Assembly (NCBI GenBank): GCA_017407125.1
Contig: JAFQXE010000010.1
Location: forward strand, 47,609 to 111,608
Length of the DNA: 64,000 nt
Direction of reading: 5' to 3'
DNA from: Thermoguttaceae bacterium
GTDB lineage: Bacteria; Planctomycetota; Planctomycetia; Pirellulales; Thermoguttaceae
Each line of letters opens with the position of its first letter. The stretch's first letter is position 1. Made by a program: the position numbers and the translations under genes. Shown here piece after piece: positions 52,889-61,995 of this stretch. The notes below the pieces were generated by a model, which searched no databases, was not told where the DNA came from, and saw nothing but the letters and a program-made list of their open reading frames with translations.

Positions 52889-52914
52889 TTCCACCCTTGC
52901 CGCATAGGTTCTGA

Positions 52915-53210
52915 GCGGGTCAGTCCGTTCACGGATTTTACGGATTAGACGGATTTTCACCGATTGGTTTACGACATTCTAACTTTATACTCTCCCCTTA
53001 CTAAATTTTTTTGGAAAGGGGAGTTAGAGGGGAAGAACCTTTTTTTCAAAAAAGTTTTTCCCCTTATATTTTATTGAAAGAAGAAACGAAGCGACCAACG
53101 GGAGCATTTATTGGCAGGCGCGCGGTAGCGCGGATTGGGAGCGGCGCCACGCCGCCCAGCTTGCTGGCGACCGAAAGTTTTTTCAAGGCGGACGAAGTCC
53201 GCATTTTAAT
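52915..53210. repeat. Left border repeat of the restriction-modification island
   Basis: A composite of modules: the ACGGATTTTACGGATTAGAC run (52915-52968), a CTCCCCTTACTAAA-and-GGAAAGGGGAG block with AGAACCTTTTTTTCAAAA (about 52,992-53,066), an AAGCGACCAACGGGAGC and GCGCGGTAGCGCGGATTGGG block (53,090-53,150), and CAGCTTGCTGGCGACCGAAA with GGCGGACGAAGTCCGC (53,158-53,203). The reverse complement of 57,506-57,815 carries the same modules, several in the same order. The 415 bp between recA and mod hold no gene. Confidence 0.85.
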
Positions 53211-53227
53211 TGTTATCTTAACCCCCC

Positions 53228-53256
53228 TTGTATCTTGCGGTTGTTACGTGTATAAT
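53228..53256 (+). promoter_or_regulatory. Sigma70-type promoter of mod-res
   Basis: TTGTAT (53228-53233), 17-bp spacer, TATAAT (53251-53256), just inside the left border repeat. Leader of about 40 nt, with AAGGAAT before the ATG at 53304. Confidence 0.7.
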
Positions 53257-53303
53257 TCTAATTGAATAGAATAAACAATTAACCCCAATTAATAAGGAAT
53301 ACT

Positions 53304-54881
53304 ATGCCTCAGAAACTGGAATTGACGTGGTACGGGAAAGATGAACCAATGCAAATCGAACCGCGGTTGTTGATTGAAAACGCCGAGCTGTCGAATTGCA
53401 AGCCCAAGTCAAAAACCGAGAATATGCTCATTCACGGCGACAACCTTCTGGCGCTTAAAGCTCTGGAAAGCCAATACGCCGGACAAGTTAAGTGTATCTA
53501 TATAGATCCTCCGTACAATACCGGGTCAGCGTTTGAACATTACGACGATAATCTGGAACATTCAACCTGGCTCGGTTTAATCAAGCCGCGTTTGGAACTT
53601 TTGAGAATTCTTTTGAATGACAACGGAAGCATTTGGATAAGCATAGACGATGACGAAGGGCATTATTTAAAAGTTTTGTGCGATGAGATTTTTGGACGAA
53701 ACAATTTTGTAAGCACTGTTATTTGGGAAAAAAAGTATTCTCCACAAAATGACGCTAAATGGCTTAGCGACAGCCACGATTTTATTTTGGTATACGCAAA
53801 AGATAAGGATATCTGGCGACCTAATCTCCTACCACGAACAGAGGAAATGAACGCTCGCTATAAAAATCCTGACAATGACCCAAGAGGTGATTGGAAAGCT
53901 GGTGATGTTCTTGTTAAATCTTTTTCTGAATCAGGAGTATTTGGAATTGTAAATCCAAATACAGGAGAGGAGTTTTTCCCGCCAAAAGGCAGTTGTTATC
54001 GTTACAGTAAAGAAACAGTTGAAGAAATGATAAAAGATAATCGTATATATTTCGGAAAAGACGGTAAACAACGTCCTCAAGTTAAACGTTTTTTATCGGA
54101 AGTAAAGCAAGGAATAGTTTCAAAAACGATTTTCTTTCGAGATGAAGTTGGCGACAATCAGGAAGCAAAAACAGAACAAAAGAATTTGAAGCCAGAATCG
54201 CTTTTCGCCACGCCTAAGCCGGAACGCCTCATTCAGCGCGTTTTAACTCTTGCCAGCAATCCCGGCGATCTCGTTCTCGACAGTTTTCTTGGGTCGGGTA
54301 CAACGGCGGCGGTAGCGCACAAGATGGGGCGCCGCTGGATTGGAATTGAAATGGGCGATCACGCCTATTCACATTGCAAGGTTCGGCTCGACAAAGTTAT
54401 TTCCGGCGAGGACAACGGCGGAATTTCCAAAGACGTCCAATGGCAGGGAGGCGGCGAGTATCGTTTTTTTGAACTGGCTCCGTCTTTAATAAATTACGAC
54501 CTGATGGATCAGCCAATTTTTAACCGGGAATACAATGCTGAAATGCTTGCAGCGGCTGTCGCTCTTCACGAAGGGTATAAATACCAGCCCGACGACAAGG
54601 TGTTTTGGAAGCAGTCTGTTTCAAATGAAAAATCGTGGCTGTTTGTAACAACGCGTCATGTAACAGTCGATTTTCTGTCAACCATCGTTCCGATGATGAA
54701 CGAGGGAGAATATCTCTTTGTTGCCGCTCGTTCGTTCGACGCTCAAGCGGAACGCGCTTTTAAGCAGATTACCGTTAAAAAGATTCCTGATATGCTTCTT
54801 AAACGCTGCAAGTTTGGCAAGAAGGATTATAATCTCAATATAATTCATCCTCCTGTTTACGAGGACGAAGACGAGGAGTAA
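53304..54881 (+). CDS. mod: Type III DNA methyltransferase (Mod)
   Basis: 525 residues. Catalytic motif IV is IDPPYNTGSAFEHY (Asp68-Pro-Pro-Tyr71) near the N-terminus and SAM motif I is FLGSGTTAAVAHKMGRRW near residue 330, the beta-class order of type III and related N6-adenine methyltransferases. HGDNLLALKAL and WISIDDDEGHYLKVLCDEIFG are also typical. The central part (about 170-300) is AT-richer and should hold the target-recognition domain. Mod alone methylates its site; with Res it forms the nuclease. The stop is 5 bp before res. Confidence 0.93.
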   Translation: MPQKLELTWYGKDEPMQIEPRLLIENAELSNCKPKSKTENMLIHGDNLLALKALESQYAGQVKCIYIDPPYNTGSAFEHYDDNLEHSTWLGLIKPRLELLRILLNDNGSIWISIDDDEGHYLKVLCDEIFGRNNFVSTVIWEKKYSPQNDAKWLSDSHDFILVYAKDKDIWRPNLLPRTEEMNARYKNPDNDPRGDWKAGDVLVKSFSESGVFGIVNPNTGEEFFPPKGSCYRYSKETVEEMIKDNRIYFGKDGKQRPQVKRFLSEVKQGIVSKTIFFRDEVGDNQEAKTEQKNLKPESLFATPKPERLIQRVLTLASNPGDLVLDSFLGSGTTAAVAHKMGRRWIGIEMGDHAYSHCKVRLDKVISGEDNGGISKDVQWQGGGEYRFFELAPSLINYDLMDQPIFNREYNAEMLAAAVALHEGYKYQPDDKVFWKQSVSNEKSWLFVTTRHVTVDFLSTIVPMMNEGEYLFVAARSFDAQAERAFKQITVKKIPDMLLKRCKFGKKDYNLNIIHPPVYEDEDEE

Positions 54882-54886
54882 AGACA

Positions 54887-57487
54887 ATGCTGGAAGAATA
54901 CGCCTGGTATGATACAGATTATCTCAGCGGGGCAATGTCCCTTCGCAAACCGCAGAGCGAATCGCTCAAGGTTTTGGAAGAACTTTTTAAGGCGGTCGAT
55001 CCTCAAAAGAATATTGACCTTTCAGCCGCTCTGGAACGAGTTCACGAAAAATGCCCAACCTGTACGAATTTTGAGCGGGATTTTGTTTCTTTAACGTTCG
55101 CTCTGGCTACCGGAGTAGGCAAAACCCGGCTCATGGGCGCGTTTATCGCCTGGCTGTATACGCAGCAGGAAATAAAGAACTTCTTTATTGTCGCGCCCAA
55201 TATGACAATATATGATAAACTAAGAAAAGAGTTTAGCAATCCAACTCACCCGAAATACGTCTTCAAGGGATTGGGCTGTTTTACCAGTCCGCCGAAAATT
55301 ATCGCGGGGGAAGATTATCGTTATAAAACGCTTCCTCAATTTGAAACAGAAGCTACGATTTTTATCTTTAATATTGACAAATTCAATAAAGAAGATTCCA
55401 ATATGCGCCATCTTAACGAGTATCTTGGGAAGTCGTTCTATGAACGGCTGACTGATATTCAAGACCTCGTTTTAATTATGGATGAATCTCACCATTACCG
55501 GGCAGAGCGCGGCGCGGCGGCGTTAAACGATCTCGAACCGATTTTGGGATTGGAACTGACGGCAACGCCGAAAGTAACAAAAGGGTCAAGAACAGAGCTG
55601 TTTAAAAACGTTGTTTATGAATACCCGCTTTCTAAAGCGATTGCTGATGGATACGTGCGAACGCCTTACGCCATGACGCGAACAGACGTCAATTTCTTTC
55701 ATTTTGGCGAGGAAGCTCTTGACAAACTGATGATTGACGATGGCATTAAAGCTCACGAGCGCATTAAAAGCAAGCTGGAAACGTACGCGCAAAATAATAA
55801 TCGACCGCTGGTAAAGCCGTTTATGCTGATTGTCTGCAAAGACACTCAACACGCATCGTGGGTGGAACGTTACGTAAAATCAAACGAATTCCGTTCCGGG
55901 GCGTATCGCGATAAAACGATTATTCTTCATTCCAAACTCAAAGGTGCGGAAAGCGAAGAAAATACACAGCTGCTTCTCAACGTGGAACGTCCAGACAATC
56001 CGGTGGAAATAGTTATTCACGTCAACAAACTCAAAGAGGGCTGGGACGTTAATAATCTGTATACAATCGTTCCGCTTCGCGCTGCGGCGTCAGACGTGCT
56101 TAAAGAACAGATGGTTGGTCGCGGGCTTCGCCTTCCGTACGGCGAACGAACGGGCGACAAAGACGTTGATTCCGTCGTTTTGACGGCTCATAATAACTTT
56201 GAAGCTCTTATGGCGGAAGCGCAAAGAGGCGATTCTCTGTTCAAGGCGGGAAACATTATCAAGGCGGAAGAAATTGTTCAGGAACAAGCGTGCGTTACAC
56301 AATTGAATTTTCCCGAACTGAATAATCAGAATTATGAAATTCCCGGAGTTGAGAGAACGCCGGAAACTGACGAGCTTGTTTCAAAAGTACGCAATTATTT
56401 ACGTGAACAGGCAATTCAACAGCAAAAACCCGATATGGAAGTAATTCAAAAAGCGCTGTCAAACGAACCGGATTTGGGCGAAGTCTTTAAAAAGAATAAA
56501 AATCCGCTTTTGTCTTGGCTTCCGAATGAATGTGAACGCGTTTATAAACAGGTTCAGAGTAATTACATTCCCATTCCGTTGCTTAGAATTACGTCAACAG
56601 GCGTCGATGAACTTATTTATCACGATTTTGATTTGGATTTGAGTGAATTTATTCAGAGTCCTATAGAAAACAACCTTCTAATTCAAAGTATAACCGACCC
56701 CGGCGACAAGGAAATTATTTCCGGCAGCGTAATCAACTTTAGCGGCTACAATCCGAAAAAGGCGATTGCTCAGATTCTCTGCAGAAAACCGGAAATTATC
56801 TACGAAGAAAATTCAGACTTGATAATTAAGCTTATTTCACAGGTCTGTGATCATTTTCAGAATCAGTTTGGTTTTGACGGTATGAGCAACGTCGTTTTGA
56901 TGTACAAGAAGGGCATTGCGGATAAAATCTATAACCAGATGTTGAAACATAGCGCTCTAAAACGCGGTCTGATTGAAGAAGAAATTTTTGACGTTAAAAG
57001 AAGCAATCTGTTGTATAAATATAACTATTCCCAAAAGGTAAATTTATTTGACGACAATTTTGACGTCAATATTCATTCCGTGTTGTTTACCGGAATAGAA
57101 AAAGGCGTCTTTGCTCAGGCGAAGTTCGACAGTTCTCCTGAACTCGTTCTGGCTCGCATTCTTGAAAGCAATACGCCCGTTAAAAAATGGCTGCGTCCAG
57201 CGCCAACAGAATTTGAACTCTTTTATAACGGGAAACGTTATGAACCGGATTTTGTCGCTCAAACGGCAGATTGCAATTATTTAATCGAAGTGAAGGGCGA
57301 GGACAGAATCAACGACGAAGACGTAATCGCAAAGAAACAGCGCGCTATAACGTATTGTTCACTGGCAACGAAATGGAGCCAGGCGCACGGTTTTATGCCG
57401 TGGAAACATTTGTTTATTCCATCTCAGGCAATATCGATTATCTCGTCGTTTACGTACCTGTCAAATAATTTTATAGCGGAACAGTAG
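54887..57487 (+). CDS. res: Type III restriction enzyme Res subunit
   Basis: 866 residues. Superfamily 2 helicase motifs: LATGVGKTRLMGAF (motif I, residues 73-86), VAPNMTIYDKL, IMDESHHYRAERG (motif II, about 200), LELTATPK (III), VIHVNKLKEGWDVNNLYTIVPLRAA (V) and LKEQMVGRGLRLPYG (VI). The C-terminal PD-(D/E)xK nuclease is YEPDFVAQTADCNYLIEVKGE. It cleaves DNA after ATP-dependent translocation or diffusion between two inverted sites. With mod it makes a complete type III system. Confidence 0.93.
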   Translation: MLEEYAWYDTDYLSGAMSLRKPQSESLKVLEELFKAVDPQKNIDLSAALERVHEKCPTCTNFERDFVSLTFALATGVGKTRLMGAFIAWLYTQQEIKNFFIVAPNMTIYDKLRKEFSNPTHPKYVFKGLGCFTSPPKIIAGEDYRYKTLPQFETEATIFIFNIDKFNKEDSNMRHLNEYLGKSFYERLTDIQDLVLIMDESHHYRAERGAAALNDLEPILGLELTATPKVTKGSRTELFKNVVYEYPLSKAIADGYVRTPYAMTRTDVNFFHFGEEALDKLMIDDGIKAHERIKSKLETYAQNNNRPLVKPFMLIVCKDTQHASWVERYVKSNEFRSGAYRDKTIILHSKLKGAESEENTQLLLNVERPDNPVEIVIHVNKLKEGWDVNNLYTIVPLRAAASDVLKEQMVGRGLRLPYGERTGDKDVDSVVLTAHNNFEALMAEAQRGDSLFKAGNIIKAEEIVQEQACVTQLNFPELNNQNYEIPGVERTPETDELVSKVRNYLREQAIQQQKPDMEVIQKALSNEPDLGEVFKKNKNPLLSWLPNECERVYKQVQSNYIPIPLLRITSTGVDELIYHDFDLDLSEFIQSPIENNLLIQSITDPGDKEIISGSVINFSGYNPKKAIAQILCRKPEIIYEENSDLIIKLISQVCDHFQNQFGFDGMSNVVLMYKKGIADKIYNQMLKHSALKRGLIEEEIFDVKRSNLLYKYNYSQKVNLFDDNFDVNIHSVLFTGIEKGVFAQAKFDSSPELVLARILESNTPVKKWLRPAPTEFELFYNGKRYEPDFVAQTADCNYLIEVKGEDRINDEDVIAKKQRAITYCSLATKWSQAHGFMPWKHLFIPSQAISIISSFTYLSNNFIAEQ

Positions 57488-57505
57488 TCTATCAACGTAA
57501 AATTC

Positions 57506-57815
57506 TTTGGCGGACTTTGTCCGCCCTTGAAAAAACTTTCGGTCGCCAGCAAGCTGACGACCTTTTAGGGAAGTTTTTTCAAGTTTATAGTATATGAGGG
57601 GAAAACCTTTTTTGAAAAAAAGGTTCTTCCCCTCAAACTCCCCTTTCCAAAAAACTTTAGTAAGGGGAGAAAGCTAAGTATTGTCAATAACGTAAGCGAC
57701 CAACGGGAGCGGTTATAAAACGTCTCGCGCGGTAGCGCGGATTGGGAGCGGCGCCTCGCCGCCGGCGAAAATCTGTCTAATCCGTAAAATCCGTGTGCTG
57801 ACTGACCTGCAAAAA
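57506..57815. repeat. Right border repeat of the restriction-modification island
   Basis: In reverse complement it carries the modules of the left border: GGCGGACTTTGTCCGCC (57,508-57,524), TTTCGGTCGCCAGCAAGCTG, a block with GAAAAACCT-like runs and CTCCCCTTTCC (57,590-57,672), and the AATCCGTAAAATCCGT run (57,778-57,794). The AAGCGACCAACGGGAGC and GCGCGGTAGCGCGGATTGGG module is in the opposite relative orientation. The 344 bp between res and the next gene hold nothing else. Confidence 0.85.
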
Positions 57816-57831
57816 CCTTTGGAGAACAACA

Positions 57832-58854
57832 CTATTCTATCGGTATCCATTCGCCCTGTTCCATCAGCGGGCGGATGACGTTCGGTTCAAGGTACTGGTC
57901 GCTGAGGATCATCTTGTCTTGACCTTTGTTTATCCAGGCGTGTTCAAAGAAAGCGGGTCGTTCGATTTTGTCGCCCGGCGAAAGCGGGTTGTCGACGGTC
58001 TTGACCTCGCGGATCTGCTCGCTGCGCGCCTTGCGGACTCTGTCAAGCATAGCAGACGTCTCTTCCTGCGTCTTCATCCATCCGGCGAACCCCTCGTTGC
58101 GCCCGATAATCGTTCCCTGAATCAGAGCGGCGAACGTGCGGTCGCGCTGTACGCACCACAGGTTGTTATAGAACCCGGTTGCCAGTTGGGCGCCGCATTC
58201 GCGCAGCGCGCTCTGATGGCGTCCTTTAGGCGCGATAAGCAGTCTGGGGTTAACCTTAATAACCTGACCGAAAGCAGGCACGGTCGGCCGTATCTGCGGC
58301 ATCATGCTCACAGCCAGCGACATCGTAAAGATGGCTTCGCACTCTTTCCCGGCGTACGTACATTCAAAATGACCCTCAAATCCAAACACGCTGACCTGGT
58401 TGCTGGGGCTTTTCATCGCGCCTGCCATCATTCGGGTAAACTGCGGGACGTCCTGCGTCCATTTAGCATCCGTTACGGTTAAGCCGGACAGCCCAGGGAC
58501 GACAATGCCAGCATTGGTTCTATTTGCCAGATCCTGAGCAAAAGCCATCGGGTTCTGATACAGCGCGAGAACTTGCGGGAAGTACAGCACGCTTTCGACA
58601 TAGTACGGCCCGATGTCCTGATAGATGTAATGTTTCGACGGGTTATAGAGGACTGTAGTCATAATGAATTTTGTATCGCCCTTGATGTTCCAGTTTATCC
58701 CGCCCATGGCCCCCCAGCCGTCGTCGAGCCGATAGCACAGCGCCGGGATATTGAGGAACCGGTCGTAGAGGATGAATGTATTCTTCGCTTCTGCAATCGT
58801 CGCAGCGCAGGCGGCGATCAGGAAGAACAACAACGTTTTAGCGGTAGAGTTCAT
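57832..58854 (-). CDS. Unknown secreted protein
   Basis: 340 residues from the ATG at 58854, which has a perfect AAAGGAG site; the frame continues upstream to 58992 but that part covers the promoter. A signal peptide (MNSTAKTLLFFLIAACAATI, cut near AEAKN) leads to a mature protein with YVESVLYFPQVLAL, SVFGFEGHFECTYAGKECEAIFTMSLAV and LWCVQRDRTFAAL, probably alpha/beta. Two Cys pairs are possible. No family recognised. It follows the island repeat and is divergent from the glycoside hydrolase. Confidence 0.7.
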   Translation of the reverse strand: MNSTAKTLLFFLIAACAATIAEAKNTFILYDRFLNIPALCYRLDDGWGAMGGINWNIKGDTKFIMTTVLYNPSKHYIYQDIGPYYVESVLYFPQVLALYQNPMAFAQDLANRTNAGIVVPGLSGLTVTDAKWTQDVPQFTRMMAGAMKSPSNQVSVFGFEGHFECTYAGKECEAIFTMSLAVSMMPQIRPTVPAFGQVIKVNPRLLIAPKGRHQSALRECGAQLATGFYNNLWCVQRDRTFAALIQGTIIGRNEGFAGWMKTQEETSAMLDRVRKARSEQIREVKTVDNPLSPGDKIERPAFFEHAWINKGQDKMILSDQYLEPNVIRPLMEQGEWIPIE

Positions 58855-58912
58855 GTATAAGCTCCTTTCGAGTTTAACAGGTATACGTACTTTGACTATT
58901 TCCAGTAACCTG

Positions 58913-58941
58913 ATTATATCGCCAACACGAATTTTGTACAA
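58913..58941 (-). promoter_or_regulatory. Sigma70-type promoter of the secreted-protein gene
   Basis: Leftward TTGTAC, 17-bp spacer, TATAAT (58941 to 58913), leader of about 50 nt. Confidence 0.65.
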
Positions 58942-58976
58942 GAGGGGATGAAGGAAAAATTTGGAGCGCGGTTCGC

Positions 58977-59005
58977 TTGCAATCAATTCCAATCTGGTTT
59001 ATAAT
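58977..59005 (+). promoter_or_regulatory. Sigma70-type promoter of the glycoside hydrolase gene
   Basis: TTGCAA (58977-58982), 17-bp spacer, TATAAT (59000-59005); leader of about 50 nt to the ATG at 59061. Back to back with the leftward promoter 36 bp away. Confidence 0.65.
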
Positions 59006-59060
59006 AAACCTTGGAATTTGTTATTAAAGCTGTTATCGTAACGCCGGAGGGCTGAACGTC

Positions 59061-60497
59061 ATGAAAAGATTATTCCCCGTTTTTGTTTTGTGTTTCTTCC
59101 TGACAACGGTTAGTGCGTTTGGGCAGATGCTGGATCGCTCGGACACGCGGGTTCAGACTACGTTTAGTCCCGGAGCCGGCTGGCAAGTTCTGGGCACGGT
59201 TCGGCCGAAATCCGTAACGGAGATCACAGCTGGTCAGAACTGGACGCTCGGCTGCGAGACGCTCGACCGGGACTATATTTTCTGGGACACGTATAAAGAG
59301 TACGTTGCGCCGCTGGGAATCCGCCGGATTCGTCTTCAAGCCGGCTGGGCTAAAACGGAAAAGAAAAAGGGCGTTTACGATTTCGCGTGGCTCGACGAGA
59401 TAATTAACGACGCTCTCGCCCGCGGGCTGGAAATCTGGCTTGAGACCGACTACGGAAACCCGATTTATCCCGGCGGCGGCGATTGGGATCTCGGCGCAGG
59501 GTTCCCTGTCTCGGAGGAAGGGCTTGCTGCGTGGGATCGCTGGGTGGAAGCGCTGGCAACGCGCTATAAAGGGAAAGTCCGCGACTTCGCAATGTGGAAC
59601 GAGCCAGACAGTAAAAAGTCTGAACGAATCGCGTTGTTCAACATTCGGACAGCGGAAATAATTCTTCGCGTCAATCCAGACGCCCGAATCGGAGCGCTTT
59701 CGCTGGCGTCAAATAATCCGATGAAAGTTAAAGAGTGTCTTGACGTTTTCGAGCGCGAGGGGAAGATGCATCTTTTCACATGGCTCATTTACCACGGCTA
59801 CGCGTTAAATCCGGACACGTCTTATCAAAGAGTGTCTAAACTTCAGGAAATCGTCGATTCTTACCCGCACAAGCTGAAACTCTGGCAGGGAGAAAACGGC
59901 TGTCCGTCTGAAATGGCGCATAAATTCGCGCTTTCCAATCACCCGTGGAGCGAACTGACGCAGGCGAAATGGGACGCTCGCCGGATGCTGGGCGACTTGG
60001 GTCACGACGTCGTTTCGTCCGTGTTTACGATTTGCGACTTCGACCATACCGGCCGCGAAATCAACCGGAAAGGGCTTTTGAAGATCAACGACAAACGGTC
60101 GCTTGCCAAGGTGAAAATGGCGTACTATACCGTTCAGAATATTGCGTCGCTTTTCGACCTGACGCTGGAACGTCAGAAGGAATACGCTGCGAGCGTTTCG
60201 GACGAAAACGTAACGTGGTTTGCATTCCGCGACAGCGAGAAAAAGCAGGACGTTCTCGTCTTCTGGGACGGGACGCAGATCCCTTCCGAGTCAAACGAAG
60301 CAAGGAAAACGACCTGGACGCTGGAAAACGCTCAGATTGCAGAACCTGTTCTGGTCGACGTTGTAACGGGACGCATTTACAACATCCCGGACAAAAACAT
60401 TCAGCGCGACGGTAACAAGCTTACGCTTACAGAAATCCCGGTTTACGACGCCCCGCTTGTAATCACAGACCGGTCGCGCGTCCTTTCGCAGAAGTAG
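59061..60497 (+). CDS. Secreted clan-A glycoside hydrolase (GH39/GH5-like)
   Basis: 478 residues. Signal peptide MKRLFPVFVLCFFLTTVSAF. The TIM barrel shows IRRIRLQAGWAKTEKKKGVYDF, a typical second strand, FAMWNEPDSKKS with acid/base Glu181, and KLWQGENGCPSE with nucleophile Glu278, the clan-A arrangement of GH39 beta-xylosidases and GH5 relatives. The C-terminal 130 residues form a beta-sandwich as in GH39/GH30. Substrate cannot be fixed; a plant-xylan or host-glycan role is plausible. The esterase gene downstream has the same direction. Confidence 0.82.
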   Translation: MKRLFPVFVLCFFLTTVSAFGQMLDRSDTRVQTTFSPGAGWQVLGTVRPKSVTEITAGQNWTLGCETLDRDYIFWDTYKEYVAPLGIRRIRLQAGWAKTEKKKGVYDFAWLDEIINDALARGLEIWLETDYGNPIYPGGGDWDLGAGFPVSEEGLAAWDRWVEALATRYKGKVRDFAMWNEPDSKKSERIALFNIRTAEIILRVNPDARIGALSLASNNPMKVKECLDVFEREGKMHLFTWLIYHGYALNPDTSYQRVSKLQEIVDSYPHKLKLWQGENGCPSEMAHKFALSNHPWSELTQAKWDARRMLGDLGHDVVSSVFTICDFDHTGREINRKGLLKINDKRSLAKVKMAYYTVQNIASLFDLTLERQKEYAASVSDENVTWFAFRDSEKKQDVLVFWDGTQIPSESNEARKTTWTLENAQIAEPVLVDVVTGRIYNIPDKNIQRDGNKLTLTEIPVYDAPLVITDRSRVLSQK

Positions 60498-60809
60498 ACA
60501 TCCTGGTATTATGGCTCTTCCAGAAAGTTGGCGTCTGGCGTTTGTGCGGGTCAGTCCGTTCACGGATTTTACGGATTAAACGGATTTTCACCGATTAGTT
60601 AATTTAAGATCATTTTGTTTTATTTAAGTCCATTATTTCTTATATTTTTAAAATATTTAATAAACCATTGATTTATATTAATAGCTTCAGAGCTACGGTT
60701 AACCAATCGGTGTGAATCCGTCACATCCGTGTTATCCGTGTGGGACTAATTGTCCCTAAATAAACCATATTTTAGTTCATAAGTACCCAACCCTAACCCC
60801 TGATTTAAA
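60498..60809. repeat. Repeat-bearing intergenic region between the hydrolase and esterase genes
   Basis: 60546-60600 is a near-copy (two mismatches in 55 bp) of the left island border start at 52,915-52,968. Its tail, ACGGATTTTCACCGATTAGT from 60580, is repeated inverted at 60699-60721 (TTAACCAATCGGTGTGAATC), making a hairpin-capable unit of about 200 bp with an AT-rich centre. No gene is seen in the 312 bp. Confidence 0.75.
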
Positions 60810-61652
60810 ATGAAACGCTTTTTATTTGCCGCGGCTGCGGCGTTGTCGCTGTTTGTTACAACCGGTTTTGCTCAGGAAAAGTTTCCCGTCTGGCCGGGTT
60901 TGGCGCCGGGCGAAAAGGGCAACTTTCGCGCTCCTACGTTTACGGTCTTTAAGCCGGAAAAGAAAACCACAGACGCCTGCGTGATTGTCTGTCCCGGCGG
61001 CGGATATCAGAAACTCGTTCCCTACGTCCGTGACAAAATCGTTAATCTGTTCGTAGAAAAAGGCGTTACAACCGTTCTTCTGGAATACCGGGTTCCACGT
61101 CGGGAAGGGGTTGAAAAATACCGCGCCGCCTGGCAGGACGCTCAAAGAACGATCAAGCACGTTCGCCAAAACGCTGCAAAATGGGGCGTCGACCCGGAAA
61201 AGATCGGCATGATCGGGTTTTCCGCCGGCGGACATCTGACGGTTCTTTGCTCTGTCAACTCCCAAACGCCCGCGTACGAACCGATTGACGAACTCGACAA
61301 AGTTCCGTGTCATCTCAACTTTGCCATTCCAGTTTATCCGGCGTACGTTTTGGTTGACGGCGAAAACAGCCCCAACGCCAACAAGGGTATTGACTCCCCC
61401 ATCCTCAGGGACTTCAAATTTGACGACAAGTCCGCCCCGATGTGTCTCCTTCACGGCGACAACGACGTCTATTCCCCTCTCGGGTCAGTCGCCATTTACG
61501 CACAAATGAAAAAGAAGGGCGTCCCGATGGAAATGCACATCTACGGCAAAACCAGGCACAGTTTCGCCAGCAACACGAAAGGCTCTCATTCCGGCGGCTG
61601 GTTTGACCGCTGCTACGAATGGATGAAGGTCATGGGTTACGGCGGCGAGTAA
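60810..61652 (+). CDS. Secreted alpha/beta-hydrolase esterase
   Basis: 280 residues. Signal peptide MKRFLFAAAAALSLFVTTGF, cut near AQ. VIVCPGGGYQKLVPY is the oxyanion-hole strand (HGGG variant), GMIGFSAGGHLTVL the nucleophile elbow with Ser138, and LHGDNDVYSPLGS and RHSFAS supply the Asp and His. This matches BD-FAE-type carbohydrate esterases (acetyl or feruloyl xylan esterases). Adjacent to the glycoside hydrolase, it may remove acyl groups from the same glycan. Confidence 0.87.
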   Translation: MKRFLFAAAAALSLFVTTGFAQEKFPVWPGLAPGEKGNFRAPTFTVFKPEKKTTDACVIVCPGGGYQKLVPYVRDKIVNLFVEKGVTTVLLEYRVPRREGVEKYRAAWQDAQRTIKHVRQNAAKWGVDPEKIGMIGFSAGGHLTVLCSVNSQTPAYEPIDELDKVPCHLNFAIPVYPAYVLVDGENSPNANKGIDSPILRDFKFDDKSAPMCLLHGDNDVYSPLGSVAIYAQMKKKGVPMEMHIYGKTRHSFASNTKGSHSGGWFDRCYEWMKVMGYGGE

Positions 61653-61680
61653 GGAGTTTTAAGCCGCAAAGGACGCAAAG

Positions 61681-61862
61681 AAACCTCACGCTCTAGTTCG
61701 CGAAAGAAATGGAAGGCGGTAATGGAGCGACCTACGGGAGCGGAATTACGCAGTTCGCCGAAGGCGAACCGAAACGCCGGAAGCGTATATAACAAACTGA
61801 CGCAGCCGAAAACCGCTCCGGGTCGGAAGTCCGCCAATAAACCTCACGCTCTAGTTCGCGAA
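61681..61862. repeat. Mosaic palindromic repeat at 61.7 kb flanked by 24-bp direct repeats
   Basis: An identical 24-bp sequence, beginning AAACCTCACGCTC, stands at 61681-61704 and 61839-61862. Between them lies a mosaic unit with GGAAGGCGGTAATGG, GCGACCTACGGGAGCGG, TTACGCAG and TTCGCCGAAGGCGAA, similar to the left half of the 26.7-kb element. Confidence 0.8.
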
Positions 61863-61995
61863 GTCCGCAAAGTAAAAAAAGACTAATAAGTGGGTTCAAT
61901 ATTGATAGCCTTGGCTTTTAACCCACCGCCTCGATTCCCGCCCGAGTAAAATTTTTGAAACTTTTAAAATCTTCTGAAAAAAAATGCTATTTCTC

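Noticed and set aside
52889..57831. Transposon with its own transposase around the restriction genes
   Set aside because: No transposase or integrase gene is present; only the repeat borders support mobility, so it is reported as an island, not as an insertion sequence.
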